From contig CP065010.1 in assembly GCA_016699775.1 (NCBI GenBank), positions 874,852 to 938,851 of the forward strand: a stretch of 64,000 nucleotides of DNA. The letters run 5' to 3'. This DNA comes from Candidatus Falkowbacteria bacterium. GTDB lineage: Bacteria; Patescibacteriota; Patescibacteriia; Patescibacteriales; Patescibacteriaceae. Below, one piece after another: positions 27,130-35,917 of the stretch. The translations under genes were made by a program, and so were the position numbers. The notes beneath the pieces were generated by a model. It had not been told where the DNA came from and searched no databases. It worked only from the letters and a program-made list of their open reading frames with translations. Position 1 is the stretch's first letter. Every line of letters starts with the position of its first letter.

Positions 27130-27531
27130 CTAGACTTTTTTTGATAATTGCTGGAGTCTTCGTGTGGCCAAAATAAAAATTAAAATATAGAAAATTAGTC
27201 CATAGGCACAAGTGGGCAATCCAAGACTATATGCACTAGTACCATTAAATAGTCGAATAATTTCTGGAACCGTGAAGTAACCAGCAAATATAATTCCGAT
27301 TAAGGAAACAACTATTTGAAACCAATATATTAATTTTGTTGATTCTTTCCATTGACTAATAATTGCCAAAATGAATAAAACTGTGAACATCCCAAAACCA
27401 TACCAACACGCTGGGTAACCAAGAAAATATGGGCAAGGCTCATTAAGAGCACAAGTATTTGAAAGTAATTTTACCAAACTTAGATAACCTGAGAACAAGA
27501 AACCAGCTAATGTTAGAAAAAATATAGTCAT
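27130..27531 (-). CDS. VKOR-like four-helix membrane protein
   Basis: The protein has 133 residues and four membrane helices. A CALNEPCPYFLGYPACWYGFG loop near 27-48 recalls the outer Cys pair and following helix of vitamin K epoxide reductase homologues, which form disulfides together with a thioredoxin partner. A second element, YSLGLPTCAYGLIFY, near 101-115 repeats the LGxPxCxYG pattern, so the protein looks internally duplicated. The canonical VKOR CxxC is not exactly matched, hence moderate confidence. It may supply oxidising power opposite to the DipZ-like system. Confidence 0.6.
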   Translation of the reverse strand: MTIFFLTLAGFLFSGYLSLVKLLSNTCALNEPCPYFLGYPACWYGFGMFTVLFILAIISQWKESTKLIYWFQIVVSLIGIIFAGYFTVPEIIRLFNGTSAYSLGLPTCAYGLIFYILIFILATRRLQQLSKKV

Positions 27532-27594
27532 ATTGTTTATTTAACTTTCTATAGTAATTGTAGCACACCCCTGATAAATAGATAAAAGTTTCGG

Positions 27595-28659
27595 TTATTG
27601 TTTTTTCAAAAATAAATCAAATATTCTTGGAAAAACATTTTCGCGTACCATATAAGTTGGTCGGGTATCAACCTCAATCTCTGAAGTATTTGTTATTCCA
27701 TTTTTTCGAGCCACTTGAGCTCGCTCATAACGTTGCACCAATAATAAGATAGCATTGCTAATTTCCGGATGTGCTTGAAAACCAATACCAGACGTATGGC
27801 CATTATCCTTATACTCAATAATCTGTGTTGAACATACATCATTAAAAGCTAACGATTCTGAACCGGGAGGAAGTTCCTGAAGATACTGACCGTGATTGCT
27901 CATGATAAAAAATTCTTTATCTAGACCACTGGTAAGAAATGATTTTTGGCCATCATTCAATGTGAATTTGACTATACCACTTTCAGTAGCCGGATAACCA
28001 TATTTATCTTTAAGATTACGAACTATTGAACCAGTCCCGCCATTTTTTTCATGCAATAATTGACCAAGAATTTGATGGGTTGCGCAAGTGACTACAAAAG
28101 GAACTTTGGCACTCTGTGACAAAGCAAAAAAATCTCTGAGGGATTCCTTGGTTTCTAAATATTGAGGCTGAGTTTCAAAATCATTTATTTCACCACCAGT
28201 TCCAATAATCAAAGAATAATCTGATGGATCTTTTGGTAGCTGGTCACCGTATACCAAGGAAACTTTTTTAAAACGTTCATCATCCTTTTTAAAACCAAAC
28301 ATATATTCAAATACATAAGGAATATATTTTGTATAATCAAAATTTTTCTTTACATAGTTTCGTCCAGTCTGAATCTTTACAAAGTAATCTAGAAGTTCTG
28401 TGTCCATATCAGCAATCCAGTCCTGTCCCATCGTTCCCTTATCAGAGGCATTTATCAATAATACTGGTTTATGTTTTAATATTTCCAAACTCTCGACCCT
28501 AGCGTTCATTTTCTCATGATGTGATCGTGTTCGTTTTAACTCGAATTCTAAAAATTTACGCTCTTCAGCATTAATTTTTCTTTCAAGCTCACTTTTATAA
28601 GCTTGTTCTCTTATATTAACTCTTTCAATGGGAGAGGGTATCTCCTCTATAGTACTCAT
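27595..28659 (-). CDS. Class I glutamine amidotransferase-like protein
   Basis: The protein has 354 residues. A charged, coiled-coil-like N-terminal 55 residues are followed by a Triad-type amidotransferase domain with nucleophile Cys in FVVTCATHQILG at about 190 and the His-Glu pair in QAHPEI at about 296. An oxyanion-type GTGGEI precedes them. Such domains hydrolyse glutamine to supply ammonia, or act as gamma-glutamyl hydrolases. No synthetase domain or gene is adjacent. The long N-terminal helix could be for a partner. Start at 28659 is supported by the lack of closer alternatives. Confidence 0.8.
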   Translation of the reverse strand: MSTIEEIPSPIERVNIREQAYKSELERKINAEERKFLEFELKRTRSHHEKMNARVESLEILKHKPVLLINASDKGTMGQDWIADMDTELLDYFVKIQTGRNYVKKNFDYTKYIPYVFEYMFGFKKDDERFKKVSLVYGDQLPKDPSDYSLIIGTGGEINDFETQPQYLETKESLRDFFALSQSAKVPFVVTCATHQILGQLLHEKNGGTGSIVRNLKDKYGYPATESGIVKFTLNDGQKSFLTSGLDKEFFIMSNHGQYLQELPPGSESLAFNDVCSTQIIEYKDNGHTSGIGFQAHPEISNAILLLVQRYERAQVARKNGITNTSEIEVDTRPTYMVRENVFPRIFDLFLKKQ

Positions 28660-28734
28660 ATAATATTATTCAAATAATAATTTCGTTAGAAAATTATAAA
28701 TACATACTGCACTGAAATTTTAACTTTTTATAGA

Positions 28735-29871
28735 CTATTTGAAATCTGCGCCAACAGCCTGTTCAATTGAAGTATAACCATCTCGACGTAACAAATCTAC
28801 TAAACCTTGGTTAATTTGAGCAATAAGTTGTGGTCCTTGAAAAATCATTCCAGTAATTAACTGCAGTAAAGAAGCGCCGGCTTTTATCTTTTCATACGCA
28901 TCATTTGCGGAAAATATGCCGCCACAGCCAATAATAATAAACTCCCGACCCGTCTTCTTATAAATATAAGAAATTAAATTAGTTGAAAGATCTTTAACAA
29001 CCGCACCACTCAGACCACCGCTATCCGGAACATCATGATCTTTTATTTTTTTATTGTGACGATTTTTTGTTACATTTGAACAAATAAAACCCGTTATTTG
29101 ATAGGTTCGTGCAACGTCAATAATACCATCAAGCATAGCGGGATAAATATCAGCCGCTAGCTTAATAAACCATGGCCTTTGATCCTGATATTTTAAACGA
29201 GCATCCGATAAAGCAGCTAACAATCGTGATAAGGCATCTGGTTTAAGAAAGGGCTGTCCGCCACAGGTATTTGGGCAACTGATATTAATGGTAACATAAT
29301 CACCAACAGTCTTCTCGGCAAAATATGTATAGGCTTGAACATAATCAGCAATGCCAAGAACCTCATCAGTGGTAGCAACAATATTCGTTTTAGCAATACT
29401 AATACCGATAGGGATTTTAAATGTTAGTTCAGACAAGGCCGTTGATATAACTTCGGCACCGACGTTCTTCAAACCATAGTTAACTACAATACTTTTTGAT
29501 TTTTTTAAGCGCCATAATCGCCGACCAGGATTCCCCACACAAGGGCGTCCAGTCACGGAACCAATTTCCGCAAAACCAAAACCAACTTCTGGGAGAATTT
29601 GGGTTAATCGTCCATCTTTGTCAAATCCAGCCGCCAAACCAATCGGATTTGAGAAAAAAATTCCTTTAATCGTCTGACTTAACTTTGGGTTTTGATACAG
29701 AAAGGCTAGGCGGGTTAATTTCCTGCCAATGATTGAGTTTCCTAGCCAAAAACCAACAGCGAGCATGCTATCATGTACTTTTTCCGGATCTAGCAAAAAA
29801 AACAAGGGCTTGAGAAAACCACGATATACTATTGAAAAAAGATAAGCACGTAGACGAAAAAAAAATTCCAT
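28735..29871 (-). CDS. pyrD: Dihydroorotate dehydrogenase (class 2, quinone type)
   Basis: The protein has 378 residues. It makes orotate in pyrimidine synthesis and binds FMN. An N-terminal helical segment with LDPEKVHDSML matches the class 2 membrane-binding extension. FMN and substrate motifs follow: GLAAGFDKDG near 75-84, IGSVTG near 100, VVNYGLKNVGA near 128 and INISCPNTCGG near 193-203. The catalytic base of class 2 is Ser, here in NISC; the following Cys is unusual where most have Ser. Quinone or another membrane acceptor is implied, though none is encoded here. Single gene. Confidence 0.92.
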   Translation of the reverse strand: MEFFFRLRAYLFSIVYRGFLKPLFFLLDPEKVHDSMLAVGFWLGNSIIGRKLTRLAFLYQNPKLSQTIKGIFFSNPIGLAAGFDKDGRLTQILPEVGFGFAEIGSVTGRPCVGNPGRRLWRLKKSKSIVVNYGLKNVGAEVISTALSELTFKIPIGISIAKTNIVATTDEVLGIADYVQAYTYFAEKTVGDYVTINISCPNTCGGQPFLKPDALSRLLAALSDARLKYQDQRPWFIKLAADIYPAMLDGIIDVARTYQITGFICSNVTKNRHNKKIKDHDVPDSGGLSGAVVKDLSTNLISYIYKKTGREFIIIGCGGIFSANDAYEKIKAGASLLQLITGMIFQGPQLIAQINQGLVDLLRRDGYTSIEQAVGADFK

Positions 29872-29954
29872 ATATAGTTATTCATTTCAAATGCAACCAC
29901 AAGTGCTTGTGTATAACTTCTAAAATGTCCATTTTTATTGCCTAAAAAATATCC

Positions 29955-29983
29955 TCGACTGATGCATTCTTGCTTGCTATAAT
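29955..29983 (+). promoter_or_regulatory. Promoter of the B12-ribonucleotide reductase operon
   Basis: TCGACT, a 17-base spacer, and TATAAT with an extended -10 TGC. The -35 box and spacing are the same as at 12860-12888. The leader would be about 35 bases, which leaves no room for a cobalamin riboswitch. Confidence 0.75.
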
Positions 29984-30024
29984 AGTTTCACTGTTTCGAT
30001 ACTAATAAACTAACATAAAATTCT

Positions 30025-30585
30025 ATGTCTGTCACGCCCTCAACTTCTAATAGTTGGTTTAAATTCCTAATTGGGTGGACACTTTCATTTTTGTTACGTT
30101 TAATTCCCTTTCGTCCCCCTAACATTGAACCAATTTTAGCCGTCCAGACCCCCTTCACAAAACAGTTCGGCTTTATTATTGGTTTTTTGTTTGCCTTTGT
30201 AAATATTGCCCTTTATGATTTCATTACTGGAAAAATGGGAATCTGGACGGTGATTACAGCTGGTTGCTATGGCTTCTTAGCACTTTTTTCCGCTTGGTAT
30301 TTTAAACATCGCTCTGGAACATCTTTACAATATGCAGTTCATGCAATCTACGCAACTTTGATCTATGACGCCATCACGGGATTAACAATTGGACCATTAT
30401 TTTTTGGTCAATCATTTCAATCAGCTTTAATTGGTCAAATCCCTTTTACCGCATACCACCTTATTGGAAACGTGACCCTTAGTGCCTTAATTAGCCCAGC
30501 CATATATCGCTGGGTAGTAACCAATCCTCACTTTGAAATAGCTAATTTAAAAAAATTATTCGTTCAGCCAAATTCAAATATATGA
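30025..30585 (+). CDS. Predicted ECF-type S component (DUF6580-like), probable cobalamin uptake
   Basis: The protein has 186 residues and about five membrane helices. The pattern RPPNIEPILAVQTPF, FGFIIGFLFAFVN, LYDFITGKMGIWT and a late AYHLIGN is like substrate-binding S components of energy-coupling factor transporters. Its stop overlaps the start of the B12-dependent reductase (ATGA), and the cobalamin adenosyltransferase follows, so cobalamin or a precursor is the likely cargo. The ECF ATPases and T component are not in this window. The family call is from sequence; the cargo is inferred from context. Confidence 0.7.
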   Translation: MSVTPSTSNSWFKFLIGWTLSFLLRLIPFRPPNIEPILAVQTPFTKQFGFIIGFLFAFVNIALYDFITGKMGIWTVITAGCYGFLALFSAWYFKHRSGTSLQYAVHAIYATLIYDAITGLTIGPLFFGQSFQSALIGQIPFTAYHLIGNVTLSALISPAIYRWVVTNPHFEIANLKKLFVQPNSNI

Positions 30586-32882
30586 AAAAAATCCTTAGTG
30601 GCTCTATTGAAAATATAAAAAAGCGCGATGGAAGAGTAGTTCATTTTGATAGTACCCGAATTGAACAAGCAGTTGTAAAAGCTTTTATAGCAGCCGGTCA
30701 AGCCGCTGATGGATTTCCAAAAAAAATAGCCAAACATGTTCTTACTGACCTCGCTCGTTTAAAAAAAATTTCACAAGACAAAAATTTTCTACCAACCGTT
30801 GAATTAGTTCAAGATATAACTGAAGAAGCATTGATGACTCAAGGTTTTCATCAAGTAGCTAAAGCTTTTATCTTATACCGTCAAGAACGAACAAAATCTC
30901 GTCGCCACAAAGGCATTATTCCAGAACACGTAAAAAAATTAGCGGCCGAAAGTAAAAAATACTTTAAAAATCCTTTAGCTGAATTTATATACTATCGAAC
31001 CTACGCCCGCTGGATTGAAACTGAGCGACGACGAGAAACATGGGTAGAGACAGTTAATCGGTATATTTCTTTCATGCAAGAAAATCTTGGTAATAAACTT
31101 AAACCTAGTGAATACAACGAGCTTCGTGAGGCAATATTGAAACAAGAAGTAATGCCTTCAATGCGACTATTGCAATTTTCTGGTCCAGCTGCTCGAAAGA
31201 CAAATGTCTGTGCCTATAATTGTTCATATATCGCTCCACAAAATTTCCAAGATGTGGCTGAAATTATGTATATTTCAATGTGTGGAACAGGTGTAGGCTG
31301 GTCAGTTGAAAGCCAAAACGTACAACGATTTCCTCAAATTGAAATTCAAAACGGGAAAAAATTAAAACTCCATGTTGTGGCTGATAGTAAAGAAGGTTGG
31401 GCTAATGCCCTTGTCCTTGGAATGCGCACCTGGGCTGATGGGGCTGATATTGATTTTGATTTTTCAAATCTTCGTCCCGCCGGTGCACGATTGAAGACTA
31501 TGGGAGGCAAAAGTTCCGGACCCGAGCCATTACAACGATTATTAGAATTTACACGACGAAAAATAATGAGTAGACAAGGTAAACGTCTACGAAATATTGA
31601 TCTACACGATATTATCTGCATGATTGGTGACTGCGTAGTATCTGGTGGAGTACGTCGCAGTGCCATGATTTCATTATCAGATCTTGATGACCAAGATATT
31701 CGTGATGCGAAAAAAGGCCAATTCTATATTACTGAACCGCAACGATCTTTGGCTAATAATTCAGCCGTATATACTCATAAATCTTCTAGTGAAGAATTCT
31801 TGGAAGAGTGGATGGCGCTTGCAAAGTCTGGTTCTGGAGAACGAGGTATTTTTAATCGCGGATCTTTAGCAAAAACTCTTCCAAGTCGTCGTATAAAAGT
31901 TCTCAAAAAACACAAAGGCTATTTTGATATTTCAGGTACTACTATTATTGGTTTAATTGGAACTAATCCTTGTGGAGAAATTATTCTTCAATCAAAACAG
32001 TTCTGCAATTTATCCGAAGTTGTAGTCCGAACTGAAGATACTCGAGCAACGTTACTAAAAAAAATTCGTCTAGCAACTTTAATCGGAACTTACCAATCTT
32101 CTCTGACACATTTTCCATATTTATCAAAAGAATGGCAACAAAATTGTGAGGCTGAAAGATTACTAGGAGTTTCAATTACTGGTCAATGGGATTCTCCAAT
32201 TATTCGACAAGAGGAAATTCTAAAAACTCTTAAGCAAGAAGCAATCCGATCAAATCGTCTATTTGCAAAACGCTTTAATATGAAAGCATCAACCTGTATT
32301 ACCTGTGTTAAACCCTCAGGCACAGTTTCTCAATTAGTAGACTGTGCTTCGGGTATGCATCCTCGTCATGCGCCGTTTTATATTCGTCGCGTTAGAATTT
32401 CCGCCACTGATGCTTTATTCAAAATGCTTCGTGATCAAGGAGTTCCCTATCAACCAGAAATTGGTCAATCCGAAGAAACAGCCACAACATATGTTTTTAG
32501 TTTTCCAGTAAAATCACCAGCTGGATCAATTTATAAAAATAATCTTTCAGCGCTTGATCTACTAGAATATTGGAAAGTTGTAAAACTACACTATACAGAA
32601 CATAACCCTTCAGTAACTATTTCTGTGGGTGAAGATGAATGGATTAGTGTAGCCAACTGGGTTTATGAAAATTGGGATATTGTTGGTGGTCTTTCATTTT
32701 TACCACGTTCCAATCACGTCTACCAATTAGCTCCGTATGAAGAAATTGACGAACAACGATATGAAACTATGAAGCAAAAATTTGTAGGCATTGATTTTGC
32801 GAAAATTGTCTCTTATGAAGCTGAGGATGAAACTGAAATGAAACGTGAACTTGCCTGTACAAGTGGCAGTTGTGAATTATGA
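30582..32882 (+). CDS. Adenosylcobalamin-dependent ribonucleoside-triphosphate reductase (class II, monomeric)
   Basis: The protein has 766 residues. It reduces ribonucleotides to deoxyribonucleotides with a radical from B12. An ATP-cone-like region lies at about 10-100 (IKKRDGRVVHFD). Conserved Cys NVCAYNCSYI near 208, the SMCGTGVGWSVE loop near 229, the catalytic TNPCGEI near 462, and C-terminal redox Cys pair CTSGSCEL at 759-766 match the Lactobacillus-type enzyme. An insertion bearing QTGQWD-type segments and VKPSGTVSQLV is standard. No class I or III enzyme is seen here, so DNA synthesis may depend on imported cobalamin. Confidence 0.93.
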   Translation: MKKILSGSIENIKKRDGRVVHFDSTRIEQAVVKAFIAAGQAADGFPKKIAKHVLTDLARLKKISQDKNFLPTVELVQDITEEALMTQGFHQVAKAFILYRQERTKSRRHKGIIPEHVKKLAAESKKYFKNPLAEFIYYRTYARWIETERRRETWVETVNRYISFMQENLGNKLKPSEYNELREAILKQEVMPSMRLLQFSGPAARKTNVCAYNCSYIAPQNFQDVAEIMYISMCGTGVGWSVESQNVQRFPQIEIQNGKKLKLHVVADSKEGWANALVLGMRTWADGADIDFDFSNLRPAGARLKTMGGKSSGPEPLQRLLEFTRRKIMSRQGKRLRNIDLHDIICMIGDCVVSGGVRRSAMISLSDLDDQDIRDAKKGQFYITEPQRSLANNSAVYTHKSSSEEFLEEWMALAKSGSGERGIFNRGSLAKTLPSRRIKVLKKHKGYFDISGTTIIGLIGTNPCGEIILQSKQFCNLSEVVVRTEDTRATLLKKIRLATLIGTYQSSLTHFPYLSKEWQQNCEAERLLGVSITGQWDSPIIRQEEILKTLKQEAIRSNRLFAKRFNMKASTCITCVKPSGTVSQLVDCASGMHPRHAPFYIRRVRISATDALFKMLRDQGVPYQPEIGQSEETATTYVFSFPVKSPAGSIYKNNLSALDLLEYWKVVKLHYTEHNPSVTISVGEDEWISVANWVYENWDIVGGLSFLPRSNHVYQLAPYEEIDEQRYETMKQKFVGIDFAKIVSYEAEDETEMKRELACTSGSCEL

Positions 32883-33439
32883 TAAAGTCTTTTTTTACTG
32901 GAAAAGGTGATGACGGAACAAGTGGTTTGTTTAAAATATCTCAGCGCCTTCCCAAAAATGACCCCATCTTTGATTTGCTAGGAACATTGGATGAACTTAA
33001 CTCCTGGCTTGGTTTATGTAAGGCATACTGCCAAAATCTTAAGACCAAATATTCAGAACTGATCAAAAGTATACTTGAACAAACCCAAGAACATATTTTT
33101 ATTATTCAAGCTGAAATTGCCGGGTCCAAGAAAGCATTAACCCACTCTGACCTTGAAACAATTGAAAGATTGATACACGAGATCGGTAAATCCCTAACTC
33201 CAGCACAAAGTTTTTTCCTGCCTGGTGGATGTGTTTTAAGTTCATATTTTGATATTACTCGAACAATTGCTCGACGATGCGAACGAATATTTATTAAAGC
33301 TCATGAAGGACATAATTTTAGTAATTACACTGTACTAACTGCCTACCTTAATCGATTATCTAGTCTTCTATATGTACTCGTCCGCTATATTAATCAAGCC
33401 GAAGATATTACGGAAAAATCACCGACCTACAATTCTTGA
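32879..33439 (+). CDS. Cob(I)alamin adenosyltransferase (PduO type)
   Basis: The protein has 186 residues. It transfers adenosyl from ATP to cob(I)alamin to make the cofactor of the upstream reductase. Motifs: TGKGDDGTSGLF near 7-18 (ATP binding), LGTLDELNSWLG near 35-46, FFLPGG near 116 and TIARRCER at about 128-135, where two Arg contact the phosphates. It overlaps the reductase stop by four bases (ATGA), so translation is coupled. The stop overlaps the -35 box of the next promoter. Confidence 0.93.
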   Translation: MIKSFFTGKGDDGTSGLFKISQRLPKNDPIFDLLGTLDELNSWLGLCKAYCQNLKTKYSELIKSILEQTQEHIFIIQAEIAGSKKALTHSDLETIERLIHEIGKSLTPAQSFFLPGGCVLSSYFDITRTIARRCERIFIKAHEGHNFSNYTVLTAYLNRLSSLLYVLVRYINQAEDITEKSPTYNS

Positions 33440-33464
33440 TTTTAATTGTGATGCAACCTATAAT
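33436..33464 (+). promoter_or_regulatory. Promoter of the ArsR-type regulator
   Basis: TTGATT, a 17-base spacer and TATAAT. The -35 box overlaps the stop of the adenosyltransferase gene. Transcription would start near 33471, inside the palindrome. Confidence 0.8.
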
Positions 33465-33479
33465 TTCAATATATTGAAA
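33464..33479. promoter_or_regulatory. Candidate operator, 16-bp perfect palindrome
   Basis: TTTCAATATATTGAAA begins at the last base of the -10 box and covers the transcription start. This is where an autorepressor would block RNA polymerase. The downstream gene encodes a winged-helix repressor of the ArsR type. Confidence 0.75.
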
Positions 33480-33524
33480 CTGCCTAAACTAATAATATGA
33501 AACCTGTTTTACCAAAAATCGCTT

Positions 33525-33803
33525 TTGAAACGAAATGCCAAAATATATAGAGTCCTCGCTAATGAAAAACGATTAGAGATTCTTAATAATATAAAACATC
33601 GTGAACTCTCAGTTGAGCAATTACTAAAAATTACCCGACTACCAAAAGCTAATCTCTCGCAACACTTAGCCTTACTTAGACATAGTCATCTTGTCCGAAC
33701 TCGAAAAAAAGGCTTAAATGTTTTTTATACTATTATTGACGCAAATATCATTGAGCCGTGTGCTATTTTGCATCGTCTACGTCGAGAGAAAAAATTAATT
33801 TAA
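33525..33803 (+). CDS. ArsR-family winged-helix regulator
   Basis: The protein has 92 residues: RVLANEKRLEIL, then the recognition region SVEQLLKITRLPKANLSQHLALLRHSHLV and a wing RTRKKGLNVFYTI, the usual ArsR/SmtB layout. No metal-sensing Cys cluster is visible apart from one Cys near the end (EPCAIL), so the signal is unknown. The start is unclear: the frame offers TTG at 33525 or CTG at 33504, while an ATG at 33497 is in another frame and soon stops. No clear ribosome binding site helps. It may have a leader peptide or a frameshift. Confidence 0.8.
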   Translation: MKRNAKIYRVLANEKRLEILNNIKHRELSVEQLLKITRLPKANLSQHLALLRHSHLVRTRKKGLNVFYTIIDANIIEPCAILHRLRREKKLI

Positions 33804-33828
33804 ATTATTGAAAAAATTTTATATACAA

Positions 33829-33868
33829 CAAGAGAGATAGTTTTACCTGAAACTATCTCTCTTAATTT
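33829..33868 (+). terminator. Bidirectional terminator between the ArsR gene and the DUF2834 gene
   Basis: AGAGAGATAGTTT, a six-base loop, AAACTATCTCTCT, then TAATTTT. The minus strand also ends T-rich. Confidence 0.75.
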
Positions 33869-33869
33869 T

Positions 33870-34184
33870 CTACTTATTTTCTGTTGATGCTTCTCGCAAA
33901 TACAAATAAAAAGGAAATGCAAAGGCCAAGCCAAAAATAAAACTCCCAACAATTGGCACCCAAAAATATGTAAGGGGATTTTTCTTTTGCTGAATTAAAA
34001 TATATATAATCAAAACAACCGCCGCTAGTAATGCATCAAGGGCAATCCCAGCAGCAATCTGGTTTACAAACATAGCTTGTCCCATTTTTACCAAGTCCAT
34101 TCCGTTAACCATTGTCCAGGGCACAAACTGAGAGTAGGGCAAAATTATTCCTAAAAGTGCCAAAAAAAGATACAGATATTTCAT
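33870..34184 (-). CDS. DUF2834 family membrane protein
   Basis: The protein has 104 residues and three membrane helices. The segment LLGIILPYSQFVPWTMVNGMDLVKMGQAMFVN followed by IALDALLAAVV is the DUF2834 pattern. Function unknown; homologues often sit near carotenoid or isoprenoid genes or SRPBCC proteins. It is the last gene of the operon that starts at 37606. Confidence 0.8.
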   Translation of the reverse strand: MKYLYLFLALLGIILPYSQFVPWTMVNGMDLVKMGQAMFVNQIAAGIALDALLAAVVLIIYILIQQKKNPLTYFWVPIVGSFIFGLAFAFPFYLYLREASTENK

Positions 34185-34216
34185 ATAGATAAAAATAAAT
34201 TATTAGGTACATTAAA

Positions 34217-34672
34217 TTAGGCTACTTCTTTCTTTGTTATCGTCATCCACCGATGTTTTCTCCAGGCAAATAAAGCCTTCATTCCAAGCCAAATAATTGG
34301 CGCCATAAGTCCGGTAGTAAGTTCAAGAGTTTCATCATAACGAGTACCTCCTTCTTCATCCTTGCTTAATACAACACGATGGTCCCAGAGTTTAATGGAA
34401 AAACCGGGTCCGCTATCAATAAGGACGGCTCCAGCGTCAGTCCAACTGGATTGTATAGAAAGCTCTTGCCAACCAAGGGGCAAAAAACCAAACAGAAACA
34501 TATTCATACGATAATTACCACCATTCTGCCAACGCTCAGGAAACTCTGCCGGCTTAACTGCTTTAAAAACAACCAGTGGCCAAGCTACCCTCTGCATCAT
34601 TGACGGAGCATTTAGTGCCTCAAAAACGCGCTCAATCTTCCAGGGTAGTAGTAGATTTGTTTTAAACATCAT
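34217..34672 (-). CDS. SRPBCC-fold protein
   Basis: About 151 residues. The N-terminal strand MFKTNLLLPWKIERVFEALNAPSMMQRV, the middle sheet GWQELSIQSSWTDAGAVLIDSGPG, and the long C-terminal helix MAPIIWLGMKALFAWRKHRWM give the helix-grip pattern of polyketide-cyclase/START-like proteins that bind hydrophobic ligands. I chose the ATG at 34672 over a TTG four codons earlier. Its place after the ABC1 kinase and CrtI-like genes suggests a lipid or isoprenoid ligand. Confidence 0.75.
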   Translation of the reverse strand: MMFKTNLLLPWKIERVFEALNAPSMMQRVAWPLVVFKAVKPAEFPERWQNGGNYRMNMFLFGFLPLGWQELSIQSSWTDAGAVLIDSGPGFSIKLWDHRVVLSKDEEGGTRYDETLELTTGLMAPIIWLGMKALFAWRKHRWMTITKKEVA

Positions 34673-34708
34673 ATAAGGAAGCAAAGATGAATTAGCTACT
34701 ACATTTTT

Positions 34709-35917
34709 CTAAATAGCACTTTTGTATGTTACTAGAAAACGACGCATATCTTTAACTAAGACTGCATTCGGATTACACTTCAAAACCATACCATCAAGAT
34801 ACATAAGACTGCGGATAATTGAAAAAATACCTTTCTCAAATTCCATCCCAGAGTTAACACCAAGCTTAATCGTCAACATCATCTGCTTGGTAAGTGACAC
34901 CTGACTAACAGTACTGTTGGTATAGTCTTTATAGAGATCAATAAAATCATTGGTGAACTTCTGAAAAATTGCCCCCTCAAGGCGTTTATCAGCCATTTCA
35001 TTAAGCCAATGAGCACACTCGGGATAATCATAACGTGACAGTGCCTCAAAGAAATAGAAAAGTCCTTTACGTATTCTATCTCCAACTTGCCCGACAAAAG
35101 CTGTGTCTACAAAATAAAATGTCTGGCCATCATATAAAACATTTCCTGGGTGAATATCGCCGTGAAACTTACCAGCAATAAAAATATAAAAGCCTTGAAT
35201 ATAAAAGAGCTTGAGCATGTCATCATATGAGAACAAACCTTTGGTAAGTAATTCATCAACACTCGGCGCATTAATAAATCCGGAGACCATTACATTTTCG
35301 CTTGTTAGTTCAGAATATTGTTTTTGAAAGGAGAGCATAGAAAGATCAAACGTATCAGCATACTCGGAAGCAATCTGCTTTAATAGTTCTCCACCCCGGG
35401 CTTCATTGCGCAAGTCCAATTCAGCAATTGTATATTCCTCAACATCATTAAGAATCCCAATCGGATTACCAACTTTTTTTAATTTAGGGTAAAGCGATAA
35501 TACAATCTTAAAAAATCTCCTGACGCGATGAACATCTTCTTCAAAACGTTCCTTGAATCGTGCTTTGATAAATTTAATTACCACCAAGTCACCATTCAAA
35601 AGTGTCGCCTTATACACTTGTCCAACTGAGGCTGTGGCTAATGGTTTCTCATCAATCTGAGAAAATTTATTTCTAAAAGTATCTCCCCCTTGTTCTTTGA
35701 TAAGCGCATTAACATCTTCAACCGAAATCGGATTATTGCTTCGATACAATGTAGACAAATGCTGACATTTTTCCGGTGATAAAAAATCCAATCGCAGAGC
35801 ATGAATTTGCCCTATTTTCACAGCCAATAGACCAAGTGATTGAATCTTATTTAAGTCAGGTAAGCCTTTTTTAAAATATAACTCTTTAATAAGCCAAAGC
35901 GACTGTAACGTATTCAT
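34709..35917 (-). CDS. ABC1/UbiB/AarF family atypical kinase
   Basis: The protein has 402 residues. The pattern is that of the ABC1 family: an N-terminal LGLLAVKIGQIHALR (the KxGQ motif) near 27-42, SVGQVYKATL near 95 in place of a P-loop, VVIKFIKARF near 112, then HGDIHPGNVLYDG near 252-264 and YFVDTAFVG near 268 for metal binding. Family members act on ubiquinone or other isoprenoid lipids through ATPase activity. Its ATG overlaps the last bases of the CrtI-like gene (ATGA type), so the two are coupled. No quinone pathway gene is visible here. Confidence 0.88.
   Translation of the reverse strand: MNTLQSLWLIKELYFKKGLPDLNKIQSLGLLAVKIGQIHALRLDFLSPEKCQHLSTLYRSNNPISVEDVNALIKEQGGDTFRNKFSQIDEKPLATASVGQVYKATLLNGDLVVIKFIKARFKERFEEDVHRVRRFFKIVLSLYPKLKKVGNPIGILNDVEEYTIAELDLRNEARGGELLKQIASEYADTFDLSMLSFQKQYSELTSENVMVSGFINAPSVDELLTKGLFSYDDMLKLFYIQGFYIFIAGKFHGDIHPGNVLYDGQTFYFVDTAFVGQVGDRIRKGLFYFFEALSRYDYPECAHWLNEMADKRLEGAIFQKFTNDFIDLYKDYTNSTVSQVSLTKQMMLTIKLGVNSGMEFEKGIFSIIRSLMYLDGMVLKCNPNAVLVKDMRRFLVTYKSAI

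Noticed and set aside
29955-30024. Cobalamin riboswitch upstream of the B12 operon
   Set aside because: The leader is only about 35 bases from the predicted start, far too short, and no B12-box sequence is seen.
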